DNA of 64,000 bases from VAXT01 sp963774625 (GCA_963774625.1 CAVZFQ010000013.1:1240001-1304000), one strand, 5' to 3'. Positions 52,356 through 61,244 are shown, numbered from the stretch's first letter. Numbers and translations are program-made. Notes: generated by a model not told the origin, from the letters alone.

Positions 52356-52997
52356 ATGACCACTATCGAACACACCCCCGAAAGGGTTCAACCGGATCCG
52401 GAGCGCCCGGTCTTTCTCGCCGAGAACGGTCGCCGCGCGCGCATCCTCGGCATCGCCGCGAAGATCGCGTTCGCGATCACGGTGCTGTGGCTCGCAGCGC
52501 TCGCGGCCGGCATGCTCGGCTTCGGCCACCTCCCCGGTACCTCCATCGAGGAGCCGTTCAACAGGCTCATCAGCAGAGGTGGCGACGCGACGAAGAACCA
52601 GACGCCGGCCACTGACTCGGGCTCGGTGACGCCCGCCGCCCGCGAACGAGCAGCTCGCGCACAGGCGATTGTCGTTGCGAAACGCAACGCCGTTGCCCGC
52701 GCCGCGACGGCACGGGCTCGAGCAGCGCAGGGCGTAGGCCCGGCTCCAGCTCTTCCTGCGCAGCCACCGGCCGGCCAGGCAGCGGTCGCTCAACAGCCGA
52801 GACAGCAGGGCTGGACGCGGCAAGGGTATGTCGCCCCGCCGGGCCAGGTCCGCAAGGCGGAGCCGCCTGCCCCGGCGCCGACGCCGCCCGGCAACGCCCT
52901 GGGGCGAGTCAAGAAGACGACGCCGGTCACGCCCCCTCCGCCTCCTCCGCCGCCGCCCGGCAACGGGAACGGCAACGGTGGCGGCAAGCTCAAGTAG
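52356..52997 (+). CDS. Membrane-anchored Pro/Ala-rich protein
   Basis: A 213-aa protein. A cytoplasmic tail of about 25 residues precedes one transmembrane helix (ILGIAAKIAFAITVLWLAALAAGML). A long low-complexity external region rich in Ala, Arg and Pro follows, ending in a polyproline run and GNGNGNGGG. It overlaps the start of the deacetylase-glycosyltransferase gene by 20 bases, so it may be a partner or scaffold for that machine. No domain recognised. Confidence 0.65.
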   Translation: MTTIEHTPERVQPDPERPVFLAENGRRARILGIAAKIAFAITVLWLAALAAGMLGFGHLPGTSIEEPFNRLISRGGDATKNQTPATDSGSVTPAARERAARAQAIVVAKRNAVARAATARARAAQGVGPAPALPAQPPAGQAAVAQQPRQQGWTRQGYVAPPGQVRKAEPPAPAPTPPGNALGRVKKTTPVTPPPPPPPPPGNGNGNGGGKLK

Positions 52998-55083
52998 CAC
53001 CCGCGGGCGACCCGCGTCCCGCTGGGTCCTCCTCGTCTTCCTCCTACTTAGTCTCGCGGTCCTGCTCGCGGTCCAGGGCCTCTCGACCCGGACGACCGGG
53101 AAGAGCTCGACTCCGGCTCGCGGCACCCCCGGCCCGCTGGCCACTTCCGGCCCCGTCCTGATCTGGGACGGCCGGCGACTCGTCTCGAATCGTCGCTCCG
53201 CCGGCCACCAGATTGCACTCAGCTTCGACGACGGCCCCGATCCACGCTGGACTCCGCGGATCGCGGCCACCCTCCGGCGCCTGGGAGTACCGGCGACGTT
53301 CTTCGTCGTCGGCAGCGAGGTGGCGCGCCACCCGGACGTCGTCCGCTCGCTGCACCGTCAAGGTTTCGAGCTCGGGAATCACACGTTCACGCACGCGGAT
53401 CTCGCGGCCGTCCCGGCCTGGGAGCGGTCGCTCCAGATCGCGCTGACCGAGAGCACGGTCGCCGGCGCCGTCGGAGTCCGCCCGCGGCTCGTGAGGCCGC
53501 CGTACTCGTCCGTGCCGGCCGCCGTCAACGATCCCCAGCAGCGGGCCTACGAGCACTTGGCTCGTCGGGGATACGTGATCGCGCTCTCGAACCTCGATGG
53601 CGAGGACTGGCGGCGTGCGGGGGTCGACTCGATCGTGAGGGGGATCACACCGCGCGGCACCGAGGGCGGCATCGTGCTCCTCCACGACGGAGGAGGTGAC
53701 CGTTCGCAGACGGTGGCGGCGCTCGAGCGCGCGGTGCCCGCTCTCCAGGCTCGCGGTTTTCGGTTCGTGACGGTGTCGGCGCTCGGCGGCATCCCGAGGG
53801 ACCAGACGGAGCTCGACGCGGGAGGCGCGGCGCATCGACGTGGCCAGATGCTTCTCGGGACACTGGCGGTCGCGCGTTGGACGACCTACGCCCTGGGCCT
53901 GCTCCTCGTCATCGTCACGGCGCTCTTCGGAGCGCGGGTCTTCATCCTCGTCGCGTTCGCCCGGCGCCATGTGCGCAGCGTTCGTCGTGCTCCCGCTTCC
54001 GAGCCCATGGCACCGCCGGTGTCGGTGATCGTGCCGGCGTTCAACGAGGCGGTCGGGATCGAGCGCGCCGTCAGCTCTCTCGCGGCGAGCGAGTATCCGG
54101 ACTTCGAGGTGATCGTGGTAGACGACGGATCGACGGACGGGACCGCCGGCCTCGTCGAGAAGCTCGGGCTCCCGATGGTGTCTGTCCTTCGCCAGCCGAA
54201 CGCAGGCAAGCCGGCAGCCCTCAACGCCGGGGTGGCGGCCGCCCGCCACGACGTGCTCGTCATGGTCGATGCGGACACGGTCTTCGAAGCCGACACGCTC
54301 ACGCATCTCGTCCAGCCGCTCCGAGAGCCTGACGTGGGCGCCGTCTCCGGTAACACGAAGGTCGGCAACCGCAAGGGCCTGATCGGCCGCTGGCAGCACA
54401 TCGAGTATGTGATGGGCTTCAACCTCGACCGCCGGCTCTACGACCAGCTGCAGTGCATGCCGACCGTGCCCGGCGCGGTCGGGGCTTTCCGTCGGTCCGC
54501 GCTCGAGGACATCGATGGCATCTCCGGAGCGACCCTCGCCGAGGACACGGACATGACGATCGGCATCGGCCGCGCCGGCTGGCGAGTCGTCTACGCCGAG
54601 GATGCTCGTGCGTGGACGGAGGCGCCGGTGACGATCGGCGAGCTCTGGAGACAACGCTTTCGCTGGAGCTACGGAACGATGCAGGCGGTCTGGAAGCACC
54701 GCGCCGCGCTCTGGCGTCGAGGCGAAGGGCGAATCGGACGTCGCGGGCTGCCGTACCTCGTCCTCTTCCAGATCGCTTTGCCCCTCTTCGCCCCCGTGAT
54801 CGACATCTTCTCCATCTACGGGCTCATCTTCCTCAACCCCGTGGCGATCCTGGGCTTCTGGATCGCCTTTACGGCGCTCCAGGTCGCGCTCGGCTGGTAC
54901 GCGTTCAAGCTCGACGGCGAGTCACCGCGCGTTCTGTGGGCGATGCCGCTGCAGCAGTTCGTGTACCGGCAGCTGATGTACCTCGTCGTGATCGAGTCGC
55001 TGCTCAGCGCCGTGCGCGGAACGCCGACGCAGTGGCAATCGATCCCCCGACGCGGCGAAGTGGAGGTCGCCGGCGGCAGCTAG
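52978..55083 (+). CDS. Polysaccharide deacetylase fused to a processive family 2 glycosyltransferase
   Basis: A 701-aa bifunctional membrane protein. One N-terminal helix is followed by a NodB-type deacetylase domain (about 75-270: ALSFDDGPDP, NHTFTHAD, RPPYSS, GGIVLLHDGG). A transmembrane pair near 300-325 and a GT2 domain follow (about 345-570: VSVIVPAFNEAVGIERAV, VVDDGSTDG, MVDADTVF, LAEDTDMT, QRFRWSYG), then three to four C-terminal helices. The QxxRW and DxD motifs match hyaluronan/poly-GlcNAc synthases, so polymer synthesis and N-deacetylation would occur on one chain. GTG 52978 is the likely start. Confidence 0.9.
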   Translation: MAASSSSTRGRPASRWVLLVFLLLSLAVLLAVQGLSTRTTGKSSTPARGTPGPLATSGPVLIWDGRRLVSNRRSAGHQIALSFDDGPDPRWTPRIAATLRRLGVPATFFVVGSEVARHPDVVRSLHRQGFELGNHTFTHADLAAVPAWERSLQIALTESTVAGAVGVRPRLVRPPYSSVPAAVNDPQQRAYEHLARRGYVIALSNLDGEDWRRAGVDSIVRGITPRGTEGGIVLLHDGGGDRSQTVAALERAVPALQARGFRFVTVSALGGIPRDQTELDAGGAAHRRGQMLLGTLAVARWTTYALGLLLVIVTALFGARVFILVAFARRHVRSVRRAPASEPMAPPVSVIVPAFNEAVGIERAVSSLAASEYPDFEVIVVDDGSTDGTAGLVEKLGLPMVSVLRQPNAGKPAALNAGVAAARHDVLVMVDADTVFEADTLTHLVQPLREPDVGAVSGNTKVGNRKGLIGRWQHIEYVMGFNLDRRLYDQLQCMPTVPGAVGAFRRSALEDIDGISGATLAEDTDMTIGIGRAGWRVVYAEDARAWTEAPVTIGELWRQRFRWSYGTMQAVWKHRAALWRRGEGRIGRRGLPYLVLFQIALPLFAPVIDIFSIYGLIFLNPVAILGFWIAFTALQVALGWYAFKLDGESPRVLWAMPLQQFVYRQLMYLVVIESLLSAVRGTPTQWQSIPRRGEVEVAGGS

Positions 55084-55448
55084 CTCGTCGGCGGGGGGAG
55101 CACCTTGAGCTGTGCGCGCATGCCGCGGGCTTTGTGGTCGGTGATCGAGCACCAGAGGTTGTAGCGCCCGACGCGGAGCTTGGCGGCGAGGTAGCGCCGC
55201 TGGCCGGGGAGCACCGTCTTGATCCCGTACGTCTTCGTGCCGCCGATGCGCTTCAGGCGCAGGTTGTGCTCGTCCTCGCCGAGATTGACGAGCTCGATGA
55301 TCGACCAGCGGCCGGCACGGAGCTGCGGCCTGGAGAGCCGGTACTCGAATTCGAGCGCAGTCACCTGCAGGCGGCCGGGCGCGGCGGCCGTGGCAGGCAT
55401 CGCCCCGGCGAGCGCAACGACAGCGAGGGCGGCGAGGGCGAGCTTCAT
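55080..55448 (-). CDS. Secreted cupredoxin-like copper protein
   Basis: A 122-aa exported protein with a signal peptide (KLALAALAVVALAGAMPATA). Type 1 copper ligands are visible in the usual order: His in EDEHNLRL, then Cys, His and Met in WCSITDHKARGM (C-x5-H-x4-M spacing). Small electron carrier at the cell surface. The ATG overlaps the DUF1501 stop (ATGA), so it is the last gene of the DUF1800-DUF1501 operon, which suggests a redox partner for those proteins. Confidence 0.78.
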   Translation of the reverse strand: MKLALAALAVVALAGAMPATAAAPGRLQVTALEFEYRLSRPQLRAGRWSIIELVNLGEDEHNLRLKRIGGTKTYGIKTVLPGQRRYLAAKLRVGRYNLWCSITDHKARGMRAQLKVLPPPTS

Positions 55449-56816
55449 TTCAGAATCGGGATCCGCTGGAAGGAGCCGGCCCGCTCGATGACGGCCGCGG
55501 CGTCCTGCCCCAGCCATTGCTCGAGGACCGAGGTGTAGATGCTGCGGTAGTCGACGGTCGCCTTCAGGTTGCCGTCGCGGTCGAGCCCGTTGCGTAGCCC
55601 CGGAAACTCGCCGATCATCGTCCCGCGCACCCGCGTGCCCATGAGGAATCCGATTCCGGCGGCGCCGTGGTCGGTGCCCTGGGAGCCGTTCTCCTCTGCG
55701 CGACGGCCGAACTCCGACCAGACGAGGGTCAGAACCCGGTCGGCGAGGCCACGGGCCTCCAGGTCGCGCTGGAAGGCGAGCAGGGTGTCGCTCGTCAGCT
55801 TCACGCCGCTGGCGAAGTCGTCAGCCTGGTCGGAGTGCGTGTCGTACATCCCGTAGGCGTTGAGCGCGACGCAGTGGAGCGGCAGGCCGGCGCCGAGCAT
55901 GGCGGCGAGACCCTGGAGGCGCTCGGGGAAGTCGCTGCTGTGCTTGGGGTAGACCACCGGGCTCGTGAGGGAGTTTCCGCGGAACGGCGCCAGCTGGCGG
56001 CGCAGCTGGTCGGATTGCTTGGCGACGGCCCGCGCCTTGGCGAGCGTCTGGTCACGGGCGCGCGCCGTTGCCGAGCTGGCCGACCGCCTCCAGCATCCGG
56101 TTCTCGACCTGACCCCACACGCCCGGCGACCAGAACGAATACTCGCCCGCGCCGCGGAGGGCGGCGACGGGATGCTTGGCGGTGGCGAGCGAGGGCGCGA
56201 GGTCACCGTCGAGGCTCAGCCCCTGGAGCGGGTTGTTCGGCGACCCGACGCGGTCGAGATAGCGCCCCATCCAGCCTGTGCGAAGGCCCGGGTTGGTCGC
56301 GCCGACTTCCCAGTAGTGGCGCGACGTGAAGTGCGACTGGTCGGCGCCCGTGTACCCGACGGCGGGCAGCACCGAGAGCTTGCCCTCGCCGTGCAGCGTC
56401 TTCATCGAGGCCGCCGACGGGTGCCAGCGGAGGCGCGCATCCTCCGAGAACGTCAGCCCGGAATCGGGCAGCGCCAGGCGCGGACGCAAGCGGCGGTAGT
56501 CCGGGTCGCCGTGCGGGAAGAGGAGCGAGAGCGAGTCGGCGCCGCCGTCCATGAAGATCGAGACGAGCACCGTGTCGCGGGGCCCTGCGGCGAGCGCGGC
56601 GGCGATGCCCTCCTCGAAGAACTTTGGCGAAACCGCGCCCGCGCCGTAGACGGCCAGAGCCAGCCCGACGGAGCGAGCGAGGAAGTTGCGGCGATCGAGA
56701 CCTGTGCCCGCGGGCAGCGGCATCCCGGTCTCGATCGCAGGCAGGCCCCGTCCGGCCTCGGCCGCGGCGCGGCGGAGGATGGAGGAGCGGGAGAACTCGT
56801 TGCAGCAGTCGGACAT
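55445..56816 (-). CDS. DUF1501 family Tat-exported protein (frameshifted)
   Basis: About 456 aa after joining. The N-terminus carries a twin-arginine signal (LDRRNFLARSVGLALAVYG). The DUF1501 core includes FMDGGADSLSLLFPHG, HFTSRHYWEVG and, downstream, LVWSEFGRRAEENGSQGTDHGAAG, a sulfatase-like His/Asp block. The frame breaks by +1 at about 56054-56066, between ...VGQLGN and ARARDQTLAKARAV. This is most likely an insertion error. DUF1501 and DUF1800 genes nearly always pair; their joint function is unknown. Confidence 0.85.
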
Positions 56817-56823
56817 CTGGCTC

Positions 56824-58176
56824 CTAGGCGGTTTGGAGGTCGGGGGAGACGGCGATCAGGTGGCGCAGCGCGTTCTCGATCAGCGGCGGGTACTGCGTCT
56901 TCTTCCAGGTCTGGTTGGCATCGGCGAGCGAGCGGGCCGCGAAGGAGTGGAGGGAGCGGCGCGTGGCGTCGGTGAGATCCGGGTTGCCCCAGAAGGCGAG
57001 CGCGCGCTTGACCAGAGCATCAGCGTCGGCGGGGGCGGCCGTCGACGTCTTCAGCGCGACGGGGCGCAGCACGCGGCCCGCGAGATTCCAGCGGGCGAGG
57101 TACGTGGCGGTGTCCAGCCAGCGGTCGTCGTCCCACCCGGCCACGTTCGGCGGCCGGAAGAGCTGCTGGCCGGCCCCGTCGAGGAGCCAGGTCCACGCCT
57201 CGGTGTCGACGCCGCGCTTGGTGGTTCGCAGCATCCCGGCGAGGTAGACGGCCGGCGGCTTCGTCATCCGCGGTCCCTCGAACAGGCGTGGGTGCCGGAG
57301 AATCGCTTCGACGACGGGCCGCACGGCGTACCGGCTCCGTACGTAGAGGCGCTCGAGTGCGCGGCGCGTTGCGGCGGGCGGCGGCGTGGGGATGAAGTAC
57401 CCCCAGAGCTTGGGAACGAAGAACGAAGGGTGCGAGCGATGGTGCACGCAGAGCTTGCACGCGTCGCGCCAGCCGTAGCGCGCCGTCTTGCCGAAGATCC
57501 GCTTGCGGCCGTCGTCGTGGCGACGCGGGTCGAAGCGGAAGTTGTGCGGCCCCTTGCCGTCCGACCAGTCGTTGCGAAAGCCGGTCAGCGCGCGGGCCTG
57601 CTCGCGCACGTCGCGCTCGGTGTAGCCGCGCTTCGCGCCGAGCGTGAAGAGCTCCATCAGCTCCCGTGCGTAGTTCTCGTTCGGCGAGTCCTTGTCGTTC
57701 TCGTTTCCGGAGAGCCAGAGGAGCATCGCCGGATCGCTCGTCACCGCGAGGACGAGTTGCTCGAAGGAGCCGAGGAAGCGCGTGCGGAAGAGCTTGTTCT
57801 GATTGAGCATCAGCCGCTGGGAGCCGACGCCGTCGTTGGAGGTCGCGAACCAGTCGTGCCAGACGAGCGTCATGCGCTCGACGAGCGGCCGGCTCGTGCG
57901 CACCATGCGGTCGAGCCACCAGAGGTGGTCGTGGCCCCAGGCGTCGTACGGCGCGAGCGGGCGCTTGTCGTCGTCCACGGGAGCGGGGCCGACGAAGCGC
58001 TCGCGTGACGGGCGCGTCAGCGAACGGACGGCGCGGTGGAGGCCGAGCTTCGCAAGCCGTTCGGCCTCACCTGGGCGCGGCCCGAACCCGGCACGCCAGA
58101 GCAGCCGCTCGGCCTGAGCGGGCCCGAATTTGCCCCCATAGACGGGGGCTTTGGGAATACGGCGAGAACGCGGCAC
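56824..58176 (-). CDS. DUF1800 family protein
   Basis: A 450-aa protein of the DUF1800 family, partner of DUF1501. Typical blocks are RLLWRAGFGPRPGEAERLA, VERMTLVWHDWFATS, NENYARELMELFTLG (the family signature), RHDDGRKRIFG, PPNVAGWDDDRWLDTATYL. CKLCVHHRSH could bind metal. No obvious signal peptide with the GTG 58176 start, which sits in the 3' arm of a 13-bp hairpin; the true start might be further upstream. It is first in the operon, 7 bases before the DUF1501 gene. Confidence 0.88.
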   Translation of the reverse strand: MPRSRRIPKAPVYGGKFGPAQAERLLWRAGFGPRPGEAERLAKLGLHRAVRSLTRPSRERFVGPAPVDDDKRPLAPYDAWGHDHLWWLDRMVRTSRPLVERMTLVWHDWFATSNDGVGSQRLMLNQNKLFRTRFLGSFEQLVLAVTSDPAMLLWLSGNENDKDSPNENYARELMELFTLGAKRGYTERDVREQARALTGFRNDWSDGKGPHNFRFDPRRHDDGRKRIFGKTARYGWRDACKLCVHHRSHPSFFVPKLWGYFIPTPPPAATRRALERLYVRSRYAVRPVVEAILRHPRLFEGPRMTKPPAVYLAGMLRTTKRGVDTEAWTWLLDGAGQQLFRPPNVAGWDDDRWLDTATYLARWNLAGRVLRPVALKTSTAAPADADALVKRALAFWGNPDLTDATRRSLHSFAARSLADANQTWKKTQYPPLIENALRHLIAVSPDLQTA

Positions 58177-58209
58177 GGCCCATGACTAAGTTCGGCGTCA
58201 TGGGCCGTG
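58174..58209 (-). promoter_or_regulatory. 13-bp hairpin over the DUF1800 start
   Basis: CACGGCCCATGAC (58174-58186) and GTCATGGGCCGTG (58197-58209) pair perfectly around a 10-nt loop. On the minus-strand mRNA the GTG start of DUF1800 is in the 3' arm, and the only nearby AAAGGA ribosome-like site lies just before the 5' arm. It could control translation or mark the end of the upstream transcript. Confidence 0.45.
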
Positions 58210-58230
58210 TCCTTTAGGCGGAACCCTCCC

Positions 58231-58761
58231 TCAAGCGACCGTTCGGAGCCCGCGCCGGTGGCGGTAATAGAGGCCTGCGGCGACGAGCAACAACGCTGCT
58301 CCCGCGAGGGGCCAGATGGGGAGGCCGCCCGTGCCGGACGTCGAGACCCCGCGTGATCCGTTTCCGATCGTCACGGGCCCGTACTCGTGTGTCTGCGAGC
58401 AAGGAACGGGCTCGCCGTACGCGCTCGTGAAGTCGTCGAAGACGGCGTAGTTCCAGGAGCCTGCCGACGGGAAGACGACCTTGGCGGAGTACGTCCCTTC
58501 GGACGTATCAACCGGCTTCGCCGTGAACGTCTCGCTGTCCCCGGCGGCGTTCGTGATCGTGACGCGTGGTCTCGCCTCGCTCGCGTTCGGAAGTGGGTTG
58601 CGGCCGTGCTGGAGCACCATGATCTCTGCGTTCCAGGCCTGACCCGCCTTGGTCCCTGCCGGCGGCGGTGCGAGTTGAACGGTGGCCCAGCATCCAGCTG
58701 CGGCCGGAGCGGCGTACACGAGTCCAGCGAGTAGCACGCCGACGAAAAGTGCTTTGCGCAT
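58231..58761 (-). CDS. Secreted protein with C-terminal membrane anchor
   Basis: A 176-aa exported protein. Signal peptide RKALFVGVLLAGLVYAAPAAAG, then an Ig-like/YtkA-like domain (ATVQLAPPPAGTKAGQAWNAEIMVL, PRVTITNAAGDSETFTA, GTYSAKVVFPSAGSWNYAV) and a C-terminal helix with an Arg/His-rich tail (LPIWPLAGAALLLVAAGLYYRHRRG). This leaves the domain outside and anchored. It is upstream of the DUF1800 operon on the same strand. Function unknown; a copper or electron-transfer partner is possible. Confidence 0.7.
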   Translation of the reverse strand: MRKALFVGVLLAGLVYAAPAAAGCWATVQLAPPPAGTKAGQAWNAEIMVLQHGRNPLPNASEARPRVTITNAAGDSETFTAKPVDTSEGTYSAKVVFPSAGSWNYAVFDDFTSAYGEPVPCSQTHEYGPVTIGNGSRGVSTSGTGGLPIWPLAGAALLLVAAGLYYRHRRGLRTVA

Positions 58762-58774
58762 GAGTTACCTCCTG

Positions 58775-58794
58775 CCGCTCCTACACCGGAGCGG
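58775..58794 (-). terminator. Hairpin after the CNB-domain gene
   Basis: A 7-bp perfect stem (CCGCTCC / GGAGCGG) with a 6-nt loop between the CNB-domain gene and the next minus-strand gene. Confidence 0.45.
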
Positions 58795-58817
58795 CCCGCG
58801 AGGTTCCCGAGCTACTC

Positions 58818-59195
58818 CTACTCGTCGTCGGCGAAGAGCGGCCGCACGAACTCGTCGAACGTCGCCCGGTCGCAGCTGGCAACCGTGGTCGGCGTGAGCG
58901 CGGTCACCGAGGCGGTCCGGGGCACATCCATCGCCAGCGCGACCTCGCCGAAGTAGTCGCCGGGGCGAAGCACGCGGCGCGGCCCGAGCCCGCCCTGGTT
59001 GCTGACCGCGAGCAGGCCCCGGAGGATGACGTAGAAGTGGTCGCCCTCCTCGCCCTCGAGGACGATCGGGCTGCCGGCGGGGATCTCGGCCCGCTTCATG
59101 TTGTGCGCCAGCTTCGTGATCCGTTCGCCGGGCAGCTCTTGGAGCAATCCGATCTGGGAGAGCTCGGTGACCGTGGCGGTCGCGAACCTAGGCAT
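58818..59195 (-). CDS. Stand-alone cyclic nucleotide-binding domain protein
   Basis: A 125-aa protein consisting of a single CNB (CAP-type effector) fold: ELSQIGLLQELPGERITKLA, PAGSPIVLEGEEGDHFYVILRGLLAV and the phosphate-binding cassette GDYFGEVALAMDVPRTASV with the conserved Glu and Arg. There is no DNA-binding helix-turn-helix, so it would act by protein-protein contact or as a cNMP sensor. It ends in an acidic tail (LFADDE). The start overlaps a short acidic ORF. Confidence 0.85.
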   Translation of the reverse strand: MPRFATATVTELSQIGLLQELPGERITKLAHNMKRAEIPAGSPIVLEGEEGDHFYVILRGLLAVSNQGGLGPRRVLRPGDYFGEVALAMDVPRTASVTALTPTTVASCDRATFDEFVRPLFADDE

Positions 59196-59319
59196 CGTCG
59201 GGATCCTCGGCCGGCAGCTCCGGGTCGGCCGGGGCCGGGCCGCGCTGCTCCTCGGCCTCGTCCTGGATCTCCGGCGCTTGCTCGTGCTCCTGCGGCGTGG
59301 GCTCGGGTTGGTCGTGCAC
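59188..59319 (-). CDS. Possible 43-aa acidic peptide
   Basis: A short frame from GTG 59319 with a strongly acidic Pro/Glu-rich product (HDQPEPTPQEHEQAPEIQDE...) ending across the CNB start (ATGCCTAGG). Ribosome site weak and no homologue recognised. It could be translated and coupled to the CNB gene, or be non-coding. Confidence 0.3.
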   Translation of the reverse strand: MHDQPEPTPQEHEQAPEIQDEAEEQRGPAPADPELPAEDPDDA

Positions 59320-59338
59320 GGGTCTATTGTTGCCGACC

Positions 59339-59845
59339 GTGTCCGAGCTGGACGGCTGGAAGTTCTGTCCGCGCTGCAAAGCGGACCTCGAAATCGAGGA
59401 AGGCAAGGCTGAGTGCCCGCAATGCGGGTTCGTCACCTACGCCGGGTCGAAGCCGACCGCGAGCGCGCTGTGCATCGACGAGTCGGGCCGCGTGCTGCTT
59501 TCGCGCCGCGGGGTTGAGCCGTTCAAGGGCCTCTGGGACTTCCCCGGTGGATTCCTGGAGGAGTGCGAGCACCCGCTCGAGTGCCTGCGGCGGGAGTTGC
59601 GCGAAGAGGCGGGGGTGGAGATCGAGCCGCTCGAGCTCCTGGGCATCTGGATCGACGTCTACGGGGAAGGTGGCGGGTGCACGCTGAACCTGTACTGGGC
59701 CGCCCGCATCGTCGAGGGCAACCCGCGGCCGGCGGACGATGTCGCCGAGCTGCGGTGGTTCGAGCCCGATGAGGTCCCGCGCGGCGAGCTCGCCTTCGGC
59801 CATCTCGACGAGGTGCTCTCAGCCTGGCGGAACCAGCACGCGTAG
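59339..59845 (+). CDS. Nudix hydrolase with N-terminal zinc ribbon
   Basis: A 168-aa NudC/ADP-ribose pyrophosphatase-like protein. The zinc ribbon is CPRC...CPQC (residues about 10-31). The Nudix box (GX5EX7REUXEEXGU) is covered by GGFLEECEHPLECLRREL and REEAGVEIE. Hydrolyses a nucleoside diphosphate derivative, with NAD(H) or ADP-ribose as candidates. GTG 59339. The 3' end overlaps the opposite-strand kinase gene by 27 bases. Confidence 0.9.
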   Translation: MSELDGWKFCPRCKADLEIEEGKAECPQCGFVTYAGSKPTASALCIDESGRVLLSRRGVEPFKGLWDFPGGFLEECEHPLECLRRELREEAGVEIEPLELLGIWIDVYGEGGGCTLNLYWAARIVEGNPRPADDVAELRWFEPDEVPRGELAFGHLDEVLSAWRNQHA

Positions 59846-60628
59846 CGCCTGCGGCTCGATCGTGAACTCGATCGGCGTGTCGAGGCGCTCGGGCTCGCCG
59901 TCGATTGCGGCCCGCAACCAACCCGGGCCGGAGTCGATCTCGAAGCGCTGACCGGTGCGCTCCTCCCAGTTCCCAGGCAGTAGCCCCTCGGCCGAGTACA
60001 CGTGGAGCACGCCCTCGTCGAGGCGCTCGCGCTCGCCGAGCGAGAAGAGCTCGACCGTGTAGGCGTTGTTCGCGACGAGGACGACCCGGGCCGAGACCGG
60101 CTCACCGTCGATGCGCAGGCCGAGCGCACCCGGTTGCCGAGCCAGGAGCGCGAAGGCGCGGAGGCGTGCCAAGACGGCTCGCCGCCGCCGGTGGTGCTCG
60201 CGGCGGTGCACGAGCCGCGCATAGACGCCCAGGGAGACGTTGTTCAGGAACAGCCGCCCGTTCGCCCGGCCGATGTCGATCAAGCGCTCCTGGCCGGCGA
60301 ACGACTCGAGCGCGCCGAGCGGGTCGTCCCGGTCGAGACCGAGGTCGCGCGCGAGGTGGTTGCGCGTACCGAACGGGATCACGACGAGGGGGAGACCGCG
60401 CTCGAGCGCGACTTCGGCCACGGACGAGAGGGACCCGTCGCCGCCGGCCATGCCGAGCGGGCCCTCGGGCGCAGAGCGCGCGAGCTCGGCCATGTCCTCG
60501 CCTTCCTGAAGGAAGTGCGTCGTCACGCCGAGGCGTTCAGCCTCGTCGCGCAGCTCGTCAGCGCTCGGCCGTTCGTCCCCGGCGCGCGGGTTGATGATGA
60601 GGAAGCCGGCCACGCGCACAGTTAGCAT
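59819..60628 (-). CDS. Diacylglycerol kinase family (YegS-like) lipid kinase
   Basis: A 269-aa protein of the DAGK catalytic family. FLIINPRAGDERPSADEL opens the nucleotide domain, the kinase loop is GGDGSLSSVAEVALERG (GGDGT-type) and PFGTRNHLARDLG follows. NNVSLGVYARLVHRRE is the C-terminal lipid-binding beta-domain entrance. Likely phosphorylates diacylglycerol or a related lipid, but the substrate is unproved. It is divergent from the heme-oxygenase-fold gene. Confidence 0.87.
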   Translation of the reverse strand: MLTVRVAGFLIINPRAGDERPSADELRDEAERLGVTTHFLQEGEDMAELARSAPEGPLGMAGGDGSLSSVAEVALERGLPLVVIPFGTRNHLARDLGLDRDDPLGALESFAGQERLIDIGRANGRLFLNNVSLGVYARLVHRREHHRRRRAVLARLRAFALLARQPGALGLRIDGEPVSARVVLVANNAYTVELFSLGERERLDEGVLHVYSAEGLLPGNWEERTGQRFEIDSGPGWLRAAIDGEPERLDTPIEFTIEPQALRVLVPPG

Positions 60629-60659
60629 CGCAGTTCCCCTTTCGAAAGGAGCCCAACCC

Positions 60660-61244
60660 GTGGAACTGATCGCCCGACTCGACGAGGCCCGTGAGCGCTG
60701 GAACCTGCTGAACCATCCCTTCTACCGCCGGTGGAACTGCGGCGAGCTGAAGCGTGAGGACCTCGCGTACTACGCCGGTCAGTACCGGCACGCCGTCGTC
60801 GCGCTGGCCGAGACCGCCGGCAAGGCGGATGCCGAGCACGCGCGCGAAGAGGCCGAGCATGTCTCGCTCTGGGACGAGTTCGCCGACGCAGTGGGCGCGA
60901 CTCCCGCTGCGGCGAGCGCGGAGACGACCGAGTGCGTGTCGGCCTGGCTCGCTCCCGAGGACCCGATCGGAGCGCTCGCAGTGCTGTACGCGATCGAGGC
61001 CGGCCAGCCTGACGTTTCGCAGACGAAGCTCGACGGGCTCGCCGACCACTACGAGATCGCTGGTGACGAGCCGGGCGCTGCGTACTTCGTGCTGCACGCC
61101 GAGCTCGACCACGAGCACGCCGCCAGCTCGAGGGCGTTGCTCGAGGCGCATGCCGGAGACGAGGATCGCCTCGTTGAGCTGGCCGAGAACGCGCTCCGGG
61201 GCAACTGGATCCTCCTGGACGGCGTGGAGGCGCGCACGAAATGA
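60660..61244 (+). CDS. Heme-oxygenase-fold (CADD/PqqC-like) iron-dependent redox protein
   Basis: A 194-aa helical protein. The CADD-like/TenA-type fold is supported by NHPFYRRWNCGELKREDL, YYAGQYRHAVVAL and clustered His/Glu residues that would bind iron (EEAEHVSLWDEF, ADHYEIAGDEPG, HAELDHEHA). Relatives include enzymes using a diiron centre for amino-acid or cofactor chemistry. GTG 60660 is preceded by AAAGGAG. ATGA overlap with the DUF2231 gene. Confidence 0.78.
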   Translation: MELIARLDEARERWNLLNHPFYRRWNCGELKREDLAYYAGQYRHAVVALAETAGKADAEHAREEAEHVSLWDEFADAVGATPAAASAETTECVSAWLAPEDPIGALAVLYAIEAGQPDVSQTKLDGLADHYEIAGDEPGAAYFVLHAELDHEHAASSRALLEAHAGDEDRLVELAENALRGNWILLDGVEARTK

